From Arsenophonus sp. aPb (lineage in GTDB: Bacteria; Pseudomonadota; Gammaproteobacteria; Enterobacterales; Enterobacteriaceae): DNA of 64,000 nt. The stretch lies in assembly GCF_029873475.1 (NCBI RefSeq), contig NZ_CP123499.1, positions 868,001 through 932,000 on the forward strand. The letters are read 5' to 3'. Under the pieces are notes generated by a model. The model worked only from the letters and a program-made list of their open reading frames with translations. It was not told the origin of the DNA and made no database searches. Shown here in pieces: positions 1-8,426 of this stretch (position 1 is its first letter; the number at the start of each line of letters is the position of its first letter). The translations under genes and the position numbers were made by a program.

Positions 1-379
1 TTTACGCGTTATGTGTCATGACGCAATTGAAGTATTGGAGAAAATGTTGCCAGATGATTCGTTAAATATGGTGCAACTTTTTTTCCCGGATCCCTGGCAT
101 AAAGTAAGGCATAATAAGCGACGAATTGTGCAGCGACCTTTTGCTGAGCTTGTTTTACATAAATTGAAATTAGGTGGAATATTTCATATGGCGACCGACT
201 GGCAGCCTTATGCCGAGCATATGTTAAATGTAATGCATGACATCAGTGATTATCGAAATTTGTCAGCAGCAGGCGATTATGTTGAGCGACCCACTTCGCG
301 ACCGATGACTAAATTTGAAAAGCGTGGCCAACAGTTAGGCCATGGGGTATTTGATCTTATGTTTGAGAGGATAAAATAA
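1..379 (+). CDS. trmB: tRNA (guanine-N7-)-methyltransferase TrmB, 5'-truncated by window edge
   Basis: This is the C-terminal half of TrmB, the SAM-dependent enzyme that makes m7G46 in the tRNA variable loop. The frame is open from base 2, upstream of the first ATG at 11, and reads LRVMCHDAIEVL, so the gene continues off the left edge. The family signature FFPDPWHKVRHNKRRIV is present, as is the C-terminal TKFEKRGQQLGHG segment that contributes to the active site. The stop overlaps the yggL start by one base (TAATG), indicating translational coupling. The order trmB-yggL is the same as in E. coli. Only the missing N-terminal SAM-binding part cannot be checked. Confidence 0.97.
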   Translation, partial: LRVMCHDAIEVLEKMLPDDSLNMVQLFFPDPWHKVRHNKRRIVQRPFAELVLHKLKLGGIFHMATDWQPYAEHMLNVMHDISDYRNLSAAGDYVERPTSRPMTKFEKRGQQLGHGVFDLMFERIK

Positions 380-705
380 TGTCTAAGCAGCGTAGCCGCC
401 GTTTACGTAAAAAACTACATATAGACGAATTTCAGGAGGTTGGTTTCTCAGTAAATTGGTCTTTTGCCGCTAAAACACCAGTTGATAAGATTGATAATAT
501 GGTTGATACCTTTATTATAGAGCTTATTCAGCCTAATGGTTTAGCGATGGACGCCAGTGGTTATTTAGATTGGGAAGGATTAATCTGTATGGAAAAAACT
601 GGCAAATGTACAGAAGAGCATCGTAAATTAGTTGAAGAATGGTTAAAAAACCAAGGTATGAAGAAGGTGGTTACTTCTGAATTATTTGATATTTGGTGGG
701 ATTAA
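379..705 (+). CDS. yggL: YggL family 50S ribosome-binding protein
   Basis: This 108-residue protein matches the YggL (DUF469) family in length and sequence, beginning MSKQRSRRLRKKLHIDEFQE and ending with the ELFDIWWD tail. Members are small, basic at the N-terminus and associate with the large ribosomal subunit; their precise role is not settled. The start overlaps the trmB stop by one base, so the two genes are probably cotranscribed and coupled. There are no membrane segments or signal peptide. About 900 bases of gene-free DNA follow. Confidence 0.93.
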   Translation: MSKQRSRRLRKKLHIDEFQEVGFSVNWSFAAKTPVDKIDNMVDTFIIELIQPNGLAMDASGYLDWEGLICMEKTGKCTEEHRKLVEEWLKNQGMKKVVTSELFDIWWD

Positions 706-1613
706 TCTGTTTTAAATATTATTAGACAGATTATTGTTACTAAGTATTTTTGGCATCTTTAATTTGTCTAACATAAGAATAAGGGATTCTTTAATCTACA
801 TATAACGATTGCTTTTTTGATGTAAATAAGTTTATTAATAAAATTTTGTACTATAAAAGTTTATTTTTAAAGATAATCGCTTATTATTTTTTAGTTGATA
901 TTAATTAAAGAAAAAATAAATAGAATATTTAACAAATTTAAAATTATTTTTTATATTTTTAAATTGCAAATAATTAATTAGAAAATTGATAAGTGTTACG
1001 CTATATTGTTTTTTGATTTCTCATAATAAATAATGATAAAATTAAATTTATATTAACTCATTGAATAAAAAACTATTCTAATATTTCTATTTTAAGTAAT
1101 AAATATTGTCTTTATTACAAGAATATATTTTTAATAATTTTAAATCATCAAAATGGTTGTATGCCATTCTACCTACTATACATGTATAAAAATATTAATA
1201 TTTTTTTCAAATAGTTAACTATAGCCTGCTTATAATATTAGCTAAAATAAGTATTAACTTAGCATTCAATTGATTATTTATTTTATGTGGTATTCATTAA
1301 ATTGATTAATTAATTTTACTGATGCTTAATATTGGGTGGTTATATATTACATTATAAGTTAAAATTTTATTATGTTTTTTATATTATAGTTAATGTTGAA
1401 TGTTTTTTTGTCATTAACTTAACTAAGTGATATTTTACAGTATAATAAACACTTGATAATTATGAGTTTTGAAATTAATTAAATTTTTTAATCATCAATT
1501 GGGTAAATTTTAAGCATAAAGAGAAAGTAGATAAAAATTAACCTAATAAATAGATTATATTTTTATCATGGTAATTTATAGGAAATAAAAATAATATCGG
1601 ATAGTATTAAGAC
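706..1613. other. AT-rich gene-free region between yggL and glsB
   Basis: About 0.9 kb of extremely AT-rich sequence with stop codons in every frame and no recognisable gene, tRNA or strong GC stem. It must contain the glsB promoter, but many A/T-rich hexamers could serve as a -10, so none is called. It may be the eroded remains of former genes, which is common in host-associated Enterobacterales; nothing in it can be aligned by eye. Confidence 0.6.
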
Positions 1614-2546
1614 ATGAAAACTTTAAACACAACGCTTTCTAATACATTACTCATAGATATTTTACAGCAAGTTCGTGCTCTGATTGGACAAGGAAAAGTA
1701 GCAAATTATATCCCAGCGTTAGCAGAAGTAGCGAATCACCATTTGGCTATGGCTGTTTGTACTATTGAAGGAGAAATATTCTCGGCCGGTGATGCATATG
1801 AGCGTTTTTCTATTCAGTCAATTTCAAAAGTCCTTGGCCTTACCTTAGCCATGACCCGTTACCGGGAAGATGAAATTTGGTGTCGTGTTGGCAAGGAACC
1901 GTCAGGATTACCTTTTAATTCATTGGTACAGTTAGAAATGGAAAAGGGCATACCGCGGAATCCTTTTATTAATGCAGGGGCTATTATTATCACAGATATG
2001 TTGCAGTTTCGATTTAGCACACCCAAGCAACGAATGCTGGAATTTGTCCGTTCACTTACCGGTCAATCGGATATTGGTTACGATAACCAAGTGGCGCGCT
2101 CGGAAATGGAGCATGCGAGCCGCAATGCAGCAATTGCCTATTTAATGAAATCTTTTGGTAATTTTAAGAGTGATGTTTTAGCAGTATTAGAAACTTATTT
2201 TCATTATTGTTCGTTAAGCATGAATTGTGTGGAATTGGCCCAATGTTTTAATTATTTAGCTAATAATGGAAGATTATTAAATAATGATCAGATCATCACA
2301 CCAATCCAAGCCCGACAAATTAACGCCCTTATGATGACTTGTGGTATGTATGATGGTTCTGGTGAATTTGCTTTTCGTATTGGTATGCCGGGTAAATCAG
2401 GTGTTGGTGGTGGCATCATTTGTGTTGTGCCTAATGCTTTTACCGTAGCGGTATGGTCACCTGAATTGAATAAATCAGGGAACTCTTTGGCAGGTTGCGC
2501 TGCCTTAGAATTATTATCCCAACGGATAGGTCGCTCTGTTTTTTAG
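1614..2546 (+). CDS. glsB: glutaminase (GlsB type)
   Basis: Glutaminase hydrolyses glutamine to glutamate and ammonia. The 310 residues match E. coli GlsB (YneH) closely over the full length. The fold is related to serine beta-lactamases. The catalytic S-x-x-K is visible as SISK at residues 69-72, followed by the IPRNPFINAGAI block and the late PGKSGVGGG motif. The ATG at 1614 gives a length equal to the family; the ribosome binding site is weak. The protein has no signal peptide and is cytoplasmic. The last codons are followed after 38 bases by yggN, so a short operon is possible. Confidence 0.95.
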   Translation: MKTLNTTLSNTLLIDILQQVRALIGQGKVANYIPALAEVANHHLAMAVCTIEGEIFSAGDAYERFSIQSISKVLGLTLAMTRYREDEIWCRVGKEPSGLPFNSLVQLEMEKGIPRNPFINAGAIIITDMLQFRFSTPKQRMLEFVRSLTGQSDIGYDNQVARSEMEHASRNAAIAYLMKSFGNFKSDVLAVLETYFHYCSLSMNCVELAQCFNYLANNGRLLNNDQIITPIQARQINALMMTCGMYDGSGEFAFRIGMPGKSGVGGGIICVVPNAFTVAVWSPELNKSGNSLAGCAALELLSQRIGRSVF

Positions 2547-2584
2547 TATATGGCAATATAAAGCAGCGGGTTACAGGAGAAGAT

Positions 2585-3310
2585 ATGTTACGTATTTTAC
2601 TAATTGTTTGTACATTACTGATGGCAACTTTTGCTGTGGCTGAAGGGCATCAATGTTCTACAAAGCTTAAAGATGACATTATTATTACCAAACAGCATAT
2701 CCAGGTGAAAGGTGCCAGTGGTAATTTACAGATAACACCTGATGGTGGCGTTAGATTGAATGATAAAGTAATACCATTAACCGCAAAGCAGAGACTACAA
2801 GCTATTGATTATCAAACAGAGGTGCGTAAGGAGTTGCCGTGGATAAGACAGAATACAGAGCAGAAATTAGCTGAAGCTAAGCAAATACTCGATAAGCTGG
2901 TTGTTCGGGTGATGGGACAAGACAGTCAAGTGAGGAATCGCTTAAATGTGCTAAAACAGAATTTGAATAAGCAGATAGATAAGGTTATCGAACAACGTGC
3001 TGATAGTCTGATCTTTCATCATCAGAGGTTAAAAACGCTTGAAGCTGATAGCCGTATTTTACTCAATGAAAGTTTAGGTGGAATATTGCAAGATAGTATT
3101 AATGAAATGGGACGTAGACAATTATTAACCGGTAATGATGCAAATCAGTCGCTACAAAATTTGCTCGGTGGGTTAAGCGGATTACAGCAGGATTTAGAAT
3201 TAGAATGGAAAAAACAGGAAGATAATTTTCGCCAGTTTGGTCAACAGGTTTGTCGAAAAATTGCCCATATGGAGCAGCTTCGTATTGATCTATTAAATAA
3301 GTTGAAATAG
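2585..3310 (+). CDS. yggN: YggN family periplasmic protein (DUF2884)
   Basis: I start this gene at the ATG at 2585, preceded by AGGAG eight bases upstream, rather than at an upstream in-frame codon inside glsB. The 241-residue product then begins with a clean signal peptide (MLRILLIVCTLLMATFAVA), giving an exported protein. The mature part is rich in charged helices (LKQNLNKQIDKVIEQ and similar), consistent with the coiled-coil YggN family. Its molecular function is unknown. In E. coli yggN lies near yggL and trmB, so context supports the name. Confidence 0.88.
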   Translation: MLRILLIVCTLLMATFAVAEGHQCSTKLKDDIIITKQHIQVKGASGNLQITPDGGVRLNDKVIPLTAKQRLQAIDYQTEVRKELPWIRQNTEQKLAEAKQILDKLVVRVMGQDSQVRNRLNVLKQNLNKQIDKVIEQRADSLIFHHQRLKTLEADSRILLNESLGGILQDSINEMGRRQLLTGNDANQSLQNLLGGLSGLQQDLELEWKKQEDNFRQFGQQVCRKIAHMEQLRIDLLNKLK

Positions 3311-3760
3311 TTTTTTAAGCTCTCATCTATTTCAACCATACAATTTAACCCCGTCATGATTAAATTGAGGGCTTAATTTAATCGCAATTTATTTTAATCA
3401 ATAAAATTTAATCTGATTATTACCTGTTATTGTTGCAGGTATTAGTCAGGTTAAATTTTCTGACATTTTTCTTGCTAGATTTCAGTGAAGTTTTTAATGA
3501 GAAAAAATTAAAAATCTACAAGCTTGTTCATTACTCCATGAAATATTAACTATTTGATAAAAATCAGGCTATACCCTGATATCTCTATTCTATTAAATGA
3601 AATAATTTATTAAATATAATAACACTTATCGTTAAATAGACTGTTTTTGTTAGTGGCTAATGTCAATAAAAAAGACAGTACTAAGTATGAAACTTAATTG
3701 ATAAGCCTGTTATAGGAAATAAATGACTAAAAAAGTTTGGCTTTGATAGGAGCACAATTC
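3311..3760. other. AT-rich intergenic region upstream of the candidate effector gene
   Basis: About 450 bases without an open frame of useful length. It should carry the promoter of the gene at 3761; a ribosome binding site TAGGAG is seen at 3747-3752. In E. coli this locus, between yggN and hemW, carries ansB and yggM; no trace of either is readable here. No palindrome could be assigned to a known regulator. Confidence 0.6.
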
Positions 3761-5158
3761 ATGTCTACCATATTAAACCTAGGTCATAATCACAATTATA
3801 ACTTTAATGAAAGTCGCCTTAATCGTGTTATGAATGCAGAAACTTTGGCTGAAGCACAATATATGGGATTATGGGATCGGATTAAAGATTTTTTTCAAGG
3901 TGGTGTGAAGCGGCAAGCAATAGAGGCATTGTTTGATCAAATTAATCAACCAGCACGCCATGATGCATCACCGAATAAACAACTAGAGAAATTTGAACGA
4001 TTGATTGATTTAGCCAAATCAGAACAACAAACAAAGTTTACTGTTGAGGTTAATCCACCTAATCAAGCTAGAGAATGGAGTTTTCAATTCAAGATTGGCC
4101 AACACAATATATATCAATCCAATATGATCCCTGATCAGGCAGAAACCTCCTATGATAGTTTTTGCTCAGTTAAAACAGAGATGGAACATCGTCAATTTAT
4201 AAGACAAAATGCCGAGTTATTAGAACAGGTTAACGGTTTTTTTCAAGATGAAATGAAGCCACAGGTATTAGAGAAATTATTTCAAATTTATCATCCATCA
4301 TCGGATGATATTGCACTAAATGACCGATTACAGAAATTTGAACAGTTGCGTCAGTTAGCCAAACCTGAACACCAAAAAGATTTTACCATTGACGCTGATC
4401 CACCTAATAAATATGGTAAATGGGATTATCGATTACAGATCGCAGCACATAATGTATATCAAGCCAATAAGATAGTTGATAGTGCAACCACCTCTTATGG
4501 TGCTTTTTGTGCAGCTATGACAGGTATGGCGTTTCGCCAATATATATCTGATAACCCTGATATTTTTGGTATTGGTAATGCGAATACTGATGATCATATT
4601 AGAGTAAGTATCCAATGTATGAGTGATGATGAAATAATACGCGAGCAGCTTGGAAAAAACTTAGACAACCCTAAGTATGGCCATGAAAATTTTTGTACAA
4701 TCGAAGAAGGTGCTGATTCAGCAAAATTTATTGCTCACTTCAAAGAGGGGAGTTTAGAATTTTCTAATAGAGACAATTTACACGGTGAATTTAGGGGAGC
4801 TCTTTTAAAAAACGCATTGCAAAGTGGTAATTATCGCAATTTGAGAGAATTGTGTGTACAAGGTAATAATCGTACAGGACAAAATACCATGCTACTGTAT
4901 GCGGTACCTCCTCATCTGGATATTTTTATTCAACTGCTGACTAAGGGTAATTCCATTGAGTGGCGGGATGGCATGTATGATCCCATTAAGTTTCTAATTG
5001 AAAATAAAAGTCCTCTAATTAGCAAGGAAACTGTACAAGCACTCCATAAACAGGTTATTGGTGATACGACATTAGGTAAATTATTTGGTATCACTCAACC
5101 TGATATTAATGATACTGATGGTAAGCGTAGGAATACTATAGTAGATAAGAGAGTATAA
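3761..5158 (+). CDS. candidate type III secreted effector with duplicated SifA/SspH-like N-terminal domain
   Basis: The start at 3761 is chosen because AGGAG lies nine bases upstream; the product is 465 residues with no signal peptide or membrane segment. Residues 37-45 read LWDRIKDFF, resembling SifA LWEKIKDFF and the WEK(I/M)xxFF motif that marks the translocation domain of Salmonella SPI-2 effectors. The domain that follows (about 36-153) is repeated at about 155-270: KFERLIDLAKSEQQ recurs as KFEQLRQLAKPEHQ and NIYQSN/SYDSFC as NVYQAN/SYGAFC, both exactly 115 residues later. The second copy keeps GFFQ but not the tryptophan. The C-terminal third is unlike anything I can name, except an ankyrin-like stretch near 373-399 (QNTMLLYAV..HLDIFIQLLTKGNSI). 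The gene sits inside an otherwise conserved block, which suggests acquisition. Secretion and target are inferred, not shown. Confidence 0.55.
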   Translation: MSTILNLGHNHNYNFNESRLNRVMNAETLAEAQYMGLWDRIKDFFQGGVKRQAIEALFDQINQPARHDASPNKQLEKFERLIDLAKSEQQTKFTVEVNPPNQAREWSFQFKIGQHNIYQSNMIPDQAETSYDSFCSVKTEMEHRQFIRQNAELLEQVNGFFQDEMKPQVLEKLFQIYHPSSDDIALNDRLQKFEQLRQLAKPEHQKDFTIDADPPNKYGKWDYRLQIAAHNVYQANKIVDSATTSYGAFCAAMTGMAFRQYISDNPDIFGIGNANTDDHIRVSIQCMSDDEIIREQLGKNLDNPKYGHENFCTIEEGADSAKFIAHFKEGSLEFSNRDNLHGEFRGALLKNALQSGNYRNLRELCVQGNNRTGQNTMLLYAVPPHLDIFIQLLTKGNSIEWRDGMYDPIKFLIENKSPLISKETVQALHKQVIGDTTLGKLFGITQPDINDTDGKRRNTIVDKRV

Positions 5159-5185
5159 TTGCTCAGATAAGTAGAATAATATGCC

Positions 5186-5222
5186 GTCGTTTACATCCCA
5201 TTTTATATGGGATGTAAACGAC
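5186..5222. terminator. 16-bp perfect inverted repeat between convergent genes
   Basis: GTCGTTTACATCCCAT at 5186-5201 pairs perfectly with 5207-5222 around a TTTAT loop. It lies between the end of the candidate effector gene and the end of hemW, which converge. There is no clear T-run on either side, so it is a terminator-like hairpin shared by both strands rather than a canonical intrinsic terminator. Confidence 0.6.
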
Positions 5223-5223
5223 T

Positions 5224-6354
5224 TTACAGAAATAGCGTTAACAAGGAGTTAAGAAATAATTTACCCTGCTCGGTGATCTGCCAGTGCGATTTTGTTTCTG
5301 TGATATAACCTTGCTTCAATGCGTTATCAAGTTGTTGGCGAATGACATTTTCGGCTAAACCTGTGTAATCAATAAAATCCTGTCTTGCTACCGCCTCAAG
5401 CAAGCGAAAGCGATTCATAAAGAATTCAAAAGGTCTCTCTGATTGGTTTATCTCTTGTTGTTGATAGAGATAGTGACCCGTCATATAGCCTCGGGGATGT
5501 TTTGTTTTCATCGTTCGCAAAATACGACCATCGGCAAAAGAAATTTTCCCATGTGCTCCACAGCCAATACCTAGATAATCGCCAAAGCGCCAATAATTTA
5601 AATTGTGCTGACACTGATAGCCAGGCTTAGCATAACCAGATATTTCATATTGTTGATATCCGGCTTTATTAAGTAGCTGATGTCCTTGAGAGAAAATCTC
5701 CCATAGTGCATCATCATTAGGCAGTATCGGTGGGCAAGAGCCAAAATGGGTATTAGGCTCAATCGTTAATTGATACCAAGAAATATGGGGCGGAGATAAG
5801 TCAATTGCTTGGCGTAGATCAGAAAGGGCTTGTTCAAGAGTCTGATCAGGTAAGCCATGCATTAGATCAAGATTAAAACTACGTAAATTTAATGCTGCTG
5901 CCAGAGAAGCGGCTTGGATGGCTTCTTCGGGACCATGTATTCTGCCTAGTTTAGTGAGTTTATCGGCAGCAAAACTTTGTACGCCAATCGAAATCCGATT
6001 AATGCCAGCTTGTTGATATTGGCTAAAACGATCCGCCTCAACGCTGCCAGGATTTGCCTCCATGGTGATTTCAGCATCTGAAGCTAACGATAATCTTTGC
6101 CGTATACCATCAAGTAAAGATTGCATCGCGTTAGCGTCGAGTAGACTTGGCGTACCTCCACCAATAAAGATACTATTAACTTGGCGACCATTTATTAATG
6201 CCAGGTCAGCCTGGAGATCGGTTAGAAGATGTGTGACATATTCTTGTTGGGGTAGCTCACCTTTTAGTGCATGTGAATTAAAATCACAATAAGGACATTT
6301 TTGCACACACCAAGGGATATGAACATACAGACTCAATGGCGGTAATTTAAGCAT
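5224..6354 (-). CDS. hemW: heme chaperone HemW (radical SAM family)
   Basis: HemW is a radical-SAM-fold protein related to oxygen-independent coproporphyrinogen oxidase (HemN); characterised members bind heme and deliver it to respiratory proteins. The 376-residue product carries the CVQKCPYC cluster motif with cysteines 16, 20 and 23, then GGGTPSLL, TMEANPG and the NLNYWRFGDYLGIGCGAHGK block. Length and sequence match E. coli HemW (older name YggW). Its start overlaps the end of rdgB by eight bases, so the two are translated from one leftward transcript. The C-terminal winged-helix part (ITEQGKLFLNSLL) is complete. Confidence 0.95.
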   Translation of the reverse strand: MLKLPPLSLYVHIPWCVQKCPYCDFNSHALKGELPQQEYVTHLLTDLQADLALINGRQVNSIFIGGGTPSLLDANAMQSLLDGIRQRLSLASDAEITMEANPGSVEADRFSQYQQAGINRISIGVQSFAADKLTKLGRIHGPEEAIQAASLAAALNLRSFNLDLMHGLPDQTLEQALSDLRQAIDLSPPHISWYQLTIEPNTHFGSCPPILPNDDALWEIFSQGHQLLNKAGYQQYEISGYAKPGYQCQHNLNYWRFGDYLGIGCGAHGKISFADGRILRTMKTKHPRGYMTGHYLYQQQEINQSERPFEFFMNRFRLLEAVARQDFIDYTGLAENVIRQQLDNALKQGYITETKSHWQITEQGKLFLNSLLTLFL

Positions 6355-6940
6355 TAGTTAAAGATCCTAATAACATCCTTAATGCTTGCCCACGATGAGA
6401 TAGTGCATTTTTTTGTGCTTTGGTTAATTGAGCTGCGGTAAGTTTTAATTTGGTGTCATAAAAAATCGGATCATAACCAAAACCGTTGCTACCTTTGGGT
6501 TCATGGGTTAGCACACCTTGCCATATACCGTGACATATAATCGGTGTTGGATCGGCAAAATGGCGGAGATAAACCAGTACACAATTGAATTGAGCTTGGC
6601 GTTGGTTATCCGGGATATCTTTCATGACGGATAATAGTTTATGCAAATTTTCTTCGTCCGAAGCATTTTCACCCGCAAAGCGAGCTGAATAGATACCAGG
6701 CGCCCCATTTAGCGCATTAACCGAAAGGCCTGAATCATCGGCAATGGCCGCTAAACCAGAGACTTTTGCCGCGTTACGTGCTTTTAATATCGCATTTTCA
6801 ATAAAAGTTAACCCAGTTTCCTCAATCGCCCTGATAGCTAACTCAGTTTGAGCAATAATATTTAAGTTACACTCTTTTAATAGTTCAGAAAATTCACATA
6901 CCTTGCCGGCATTACCCGTTGCTAATACCACTTTTTGCAT
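6347..6940 (-). CDS. rdgB: XTP/dITP pyrophosphatase (HAM1/RdgB family)
   Basis: RdgB hydrolyses non-canonical purine nucleoside triphosphates (dITP, XTP) to monophosphates and pyrophosphate, keeping them out of DNA. The 197-residue product has the N-terminal substrate loop ATGNAGKVCEF, the metal-binding AIADDSGL motif near residue 68, GSNGFGYDPIF and the C-terminal SHRGQALRML, all standard for the family. Length equals E. coli RdgB. It lies between yggT (20-base gap) and hemW (8-base overlap) in the same leftward unit. Confidence 0.96.
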   Translation of the reverse strand: MQKVVLATGNAGKVCEFSELLKECNLNIIAQTELAIRAIEETGLTFIENAILKARNAAKVSGLAAIADDSGLSVNALNGAPGIYSARFAGENASDEENLHKLLSVMKDIPDNQRQAQFNCVLVYLRHFADPTPIICHGIWQGVLTHEPKGSNGFGYDPIFYDTKLKLTAAQLTKAQKNALSHRGQALRMLLGSLTNA

Positions 6941-6960
6941 GAAGTCTGTTCACCTTTTCA

Positions 6961-7542
6961 TCAAATAGCCAACTGAAAAAGTATGCTGGTAATAGTCGGA
7001 TCAATAAATAGCAGGATATCCAAACGTAGATAATTTAAAGCTATCAAGATCAGCATCACTATCATGGCAGAGAAATCCAATCCACCCATAGCAGGAATGA
7101 TTCGACGAATAGGTGACATCAAAGGTTCGGTTAATTGCATAAGCATGTAATCAATAGGATTGCGGCCTTGGCTTATCCAACTAAGAATAGCTCGAATCAA
7201 GATTAGCCAAAAAACTAACTTGCCAGCATAGGTTAATAATTGGATAAAGCTAATAGGTAGTAGCGTTATACTGATTAAAGCGAGCGTATTAGTTGCCCAC
7301 ATGACAAAAAGAATATTGGCTACGGTAAGAATATAGGCGACTAATAAAGTTGCTGTATCAATCGCACCGACGGCAGGAATCAAGCGACGCAATGGTCCTA
7401 CTATCGGTTGAGTAACTTTGACCACAAATTGGGAAAATGGATTGTAGAAATCTGCTCTGACCCACTGCATCCAAACGCGTAGCAATAAAATAATAATGTA
7501 TAGTTGAATAATAGTTGGTACGATAAAAGTTAAAAATTGCAT
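6961..7542 (-). CDS. yggT: YggT family inner-membrane protein
   Basis: A 193-residue hydrophobic protein with two tandem YGGT domains. Each has a hydrophobic helix followed by an amphipathic NPFSQFVVKVTQPIVGPLRRLIPAVG or NPIDYMLMQLTEPLMSPIRRIIPAMG segment, a clear internal duplication typical of the family. Members are inner-membrane proteins; in some bacteria they are linked to osmotic stress or cell division, but a molecular function is not established. It lies just downstream of proC (17-base gap), as in E. coli. Confidence 0.93.
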   Translation of the reverse strand: MQFLTFIVPTIIQLYIIILLLRVWMQWVRADFYNPFSQFVVKVTQPIVGPLRRLIPAVGAIDTATLLVAYILTVANILFVMWATNTLALISITLLPISFIQLLTYAGKLVFWLILIRAILSWISQGRNPIDYMLMQLTEPLMSPIRRIIPAMGGLDFSAMIVMLILIALNYLRLDILLFIDPTITSILFQLAI

Positions 7543-7559
7543 TTAATTATCCTGAAAGA

Positions 7560-8381
7560 TCAAAATTGTTTTTCCATTTCTTCAGCGCGACGGATTGCCG
7601 CACGCATGGCGTTGGTAACAATTTGAGGTAAATTAGCTTGATAAAACTGTTCTAAGGCTTTAGCTGTAGTCCCGCCCTTAGAGGTTACTTGTTCTCTTAG
7701 TGCCGCGAAAGAAAGATCTGATTTGCTTGCCGCCAGGGCAGAAGAGCCTTGGGCGGTATATAAAACCAGCTCTCTTGCTGTTTTACTATCATAACCAAGT
7801 CGTTCAGCCTCCTGTTGCATTGACTCCATAAATAGAAAAAAGTAAGCGGGTGCACTACCAGTGACGGCAATAATATCATTAATTGTCGCTTCGTTAGTCA
7901 GCCAGAAAACTTTACCAACACTTGCCATTAGTTCTGTGGCAAAGGTTTTATCATCCTCTGATACACAATCCATGGCATACAATCCACTAACACCTTGGCC
8001 AACCAATGATGGTGTGTTTGGCATAACACGCACCAAATTTATGTTAGGCGCAAGATATTGTTGGTAACGTTTGACCGGAATTCCTGCGGCAATTGTTAAA
8101 ACCAGTTTATTGGTAAAATTAACCTGTTCTTTTAGTGGTTGACAAACAGTTTCCATAATCTGAGGCTTAACAGCAAGAATAATAACATCTGCATGTTTGC
8201 TTGCATCACTGTTATCACTTTTTCCGTTTATACCATATTTTTTTACCAGTAGATCACGATTTGTAGCCGTGGGGGAACATGCTGTAATGTAATTTGCTGG
8301 ATAGCCAGCTGAAATTAATCCTGTAATAATCGCATGAGCCATATTCCCAGCTCCGATAAAGGTAATTTTTCGCTGTTGCAT
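7560..8381 (-). CDS. proC: pyrroline-5-carboxylate reductase
   Basis: ProC carries out the last step of proline synthesis, reducing 1-pyrroline-5-carboxylate with NAD(P)H. I start at 8381 (MQQRKITFIGAGNMAHAI) because AAGGAGC sits just upstream and this gives 273 residues, close to the family length; the frame extends further upstream without support. The Rossmann motif GAGNMA is at residues 9-14, VMPNTP near 119 and the C-terminal dimer/catalytic region VTGSAPAYFFLF and TSKGGTTAKALE are intact. proBA, the first two steps of the pathway, are at 38.6-40.9 kb in this window. Confidence 0.96.
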   Translation of the reverse strand: MQQRKITFIGAGNMAHAIITGLISAGYPANYITACSPTATNRDLLVKKYGINGKSDNSDASKHADVIILAVKPQIMETVCQPLKEQVNFTNKLVLTIAAGIPVKRYQQYLAPNINLVRVMPNTPSLVGQGVSGLYAMDCVSEDDKTFATELMASVGKVFWLTNEATINDIIAVTGSAPAYFFLFMESMQQEAERLGYDSKTARELVLYTAQGSSALAASKSDLSFAALREQVTSKGGTTAKALEQFYQANLPQIVTNAMRAAIRRAEEMEKQF

Positions 8382-8426
8382 TATATAGCTCCTTTTACTG
8401 ATCGCCTCGATTTGCAAATTAATTCG

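Noticed and set aside
4433..4615. 60-residue minus-strand frame inside the candidate effector gene
   Set aside because: No initiation signal and no composition unlike antisense chance; a shadow of the gene.
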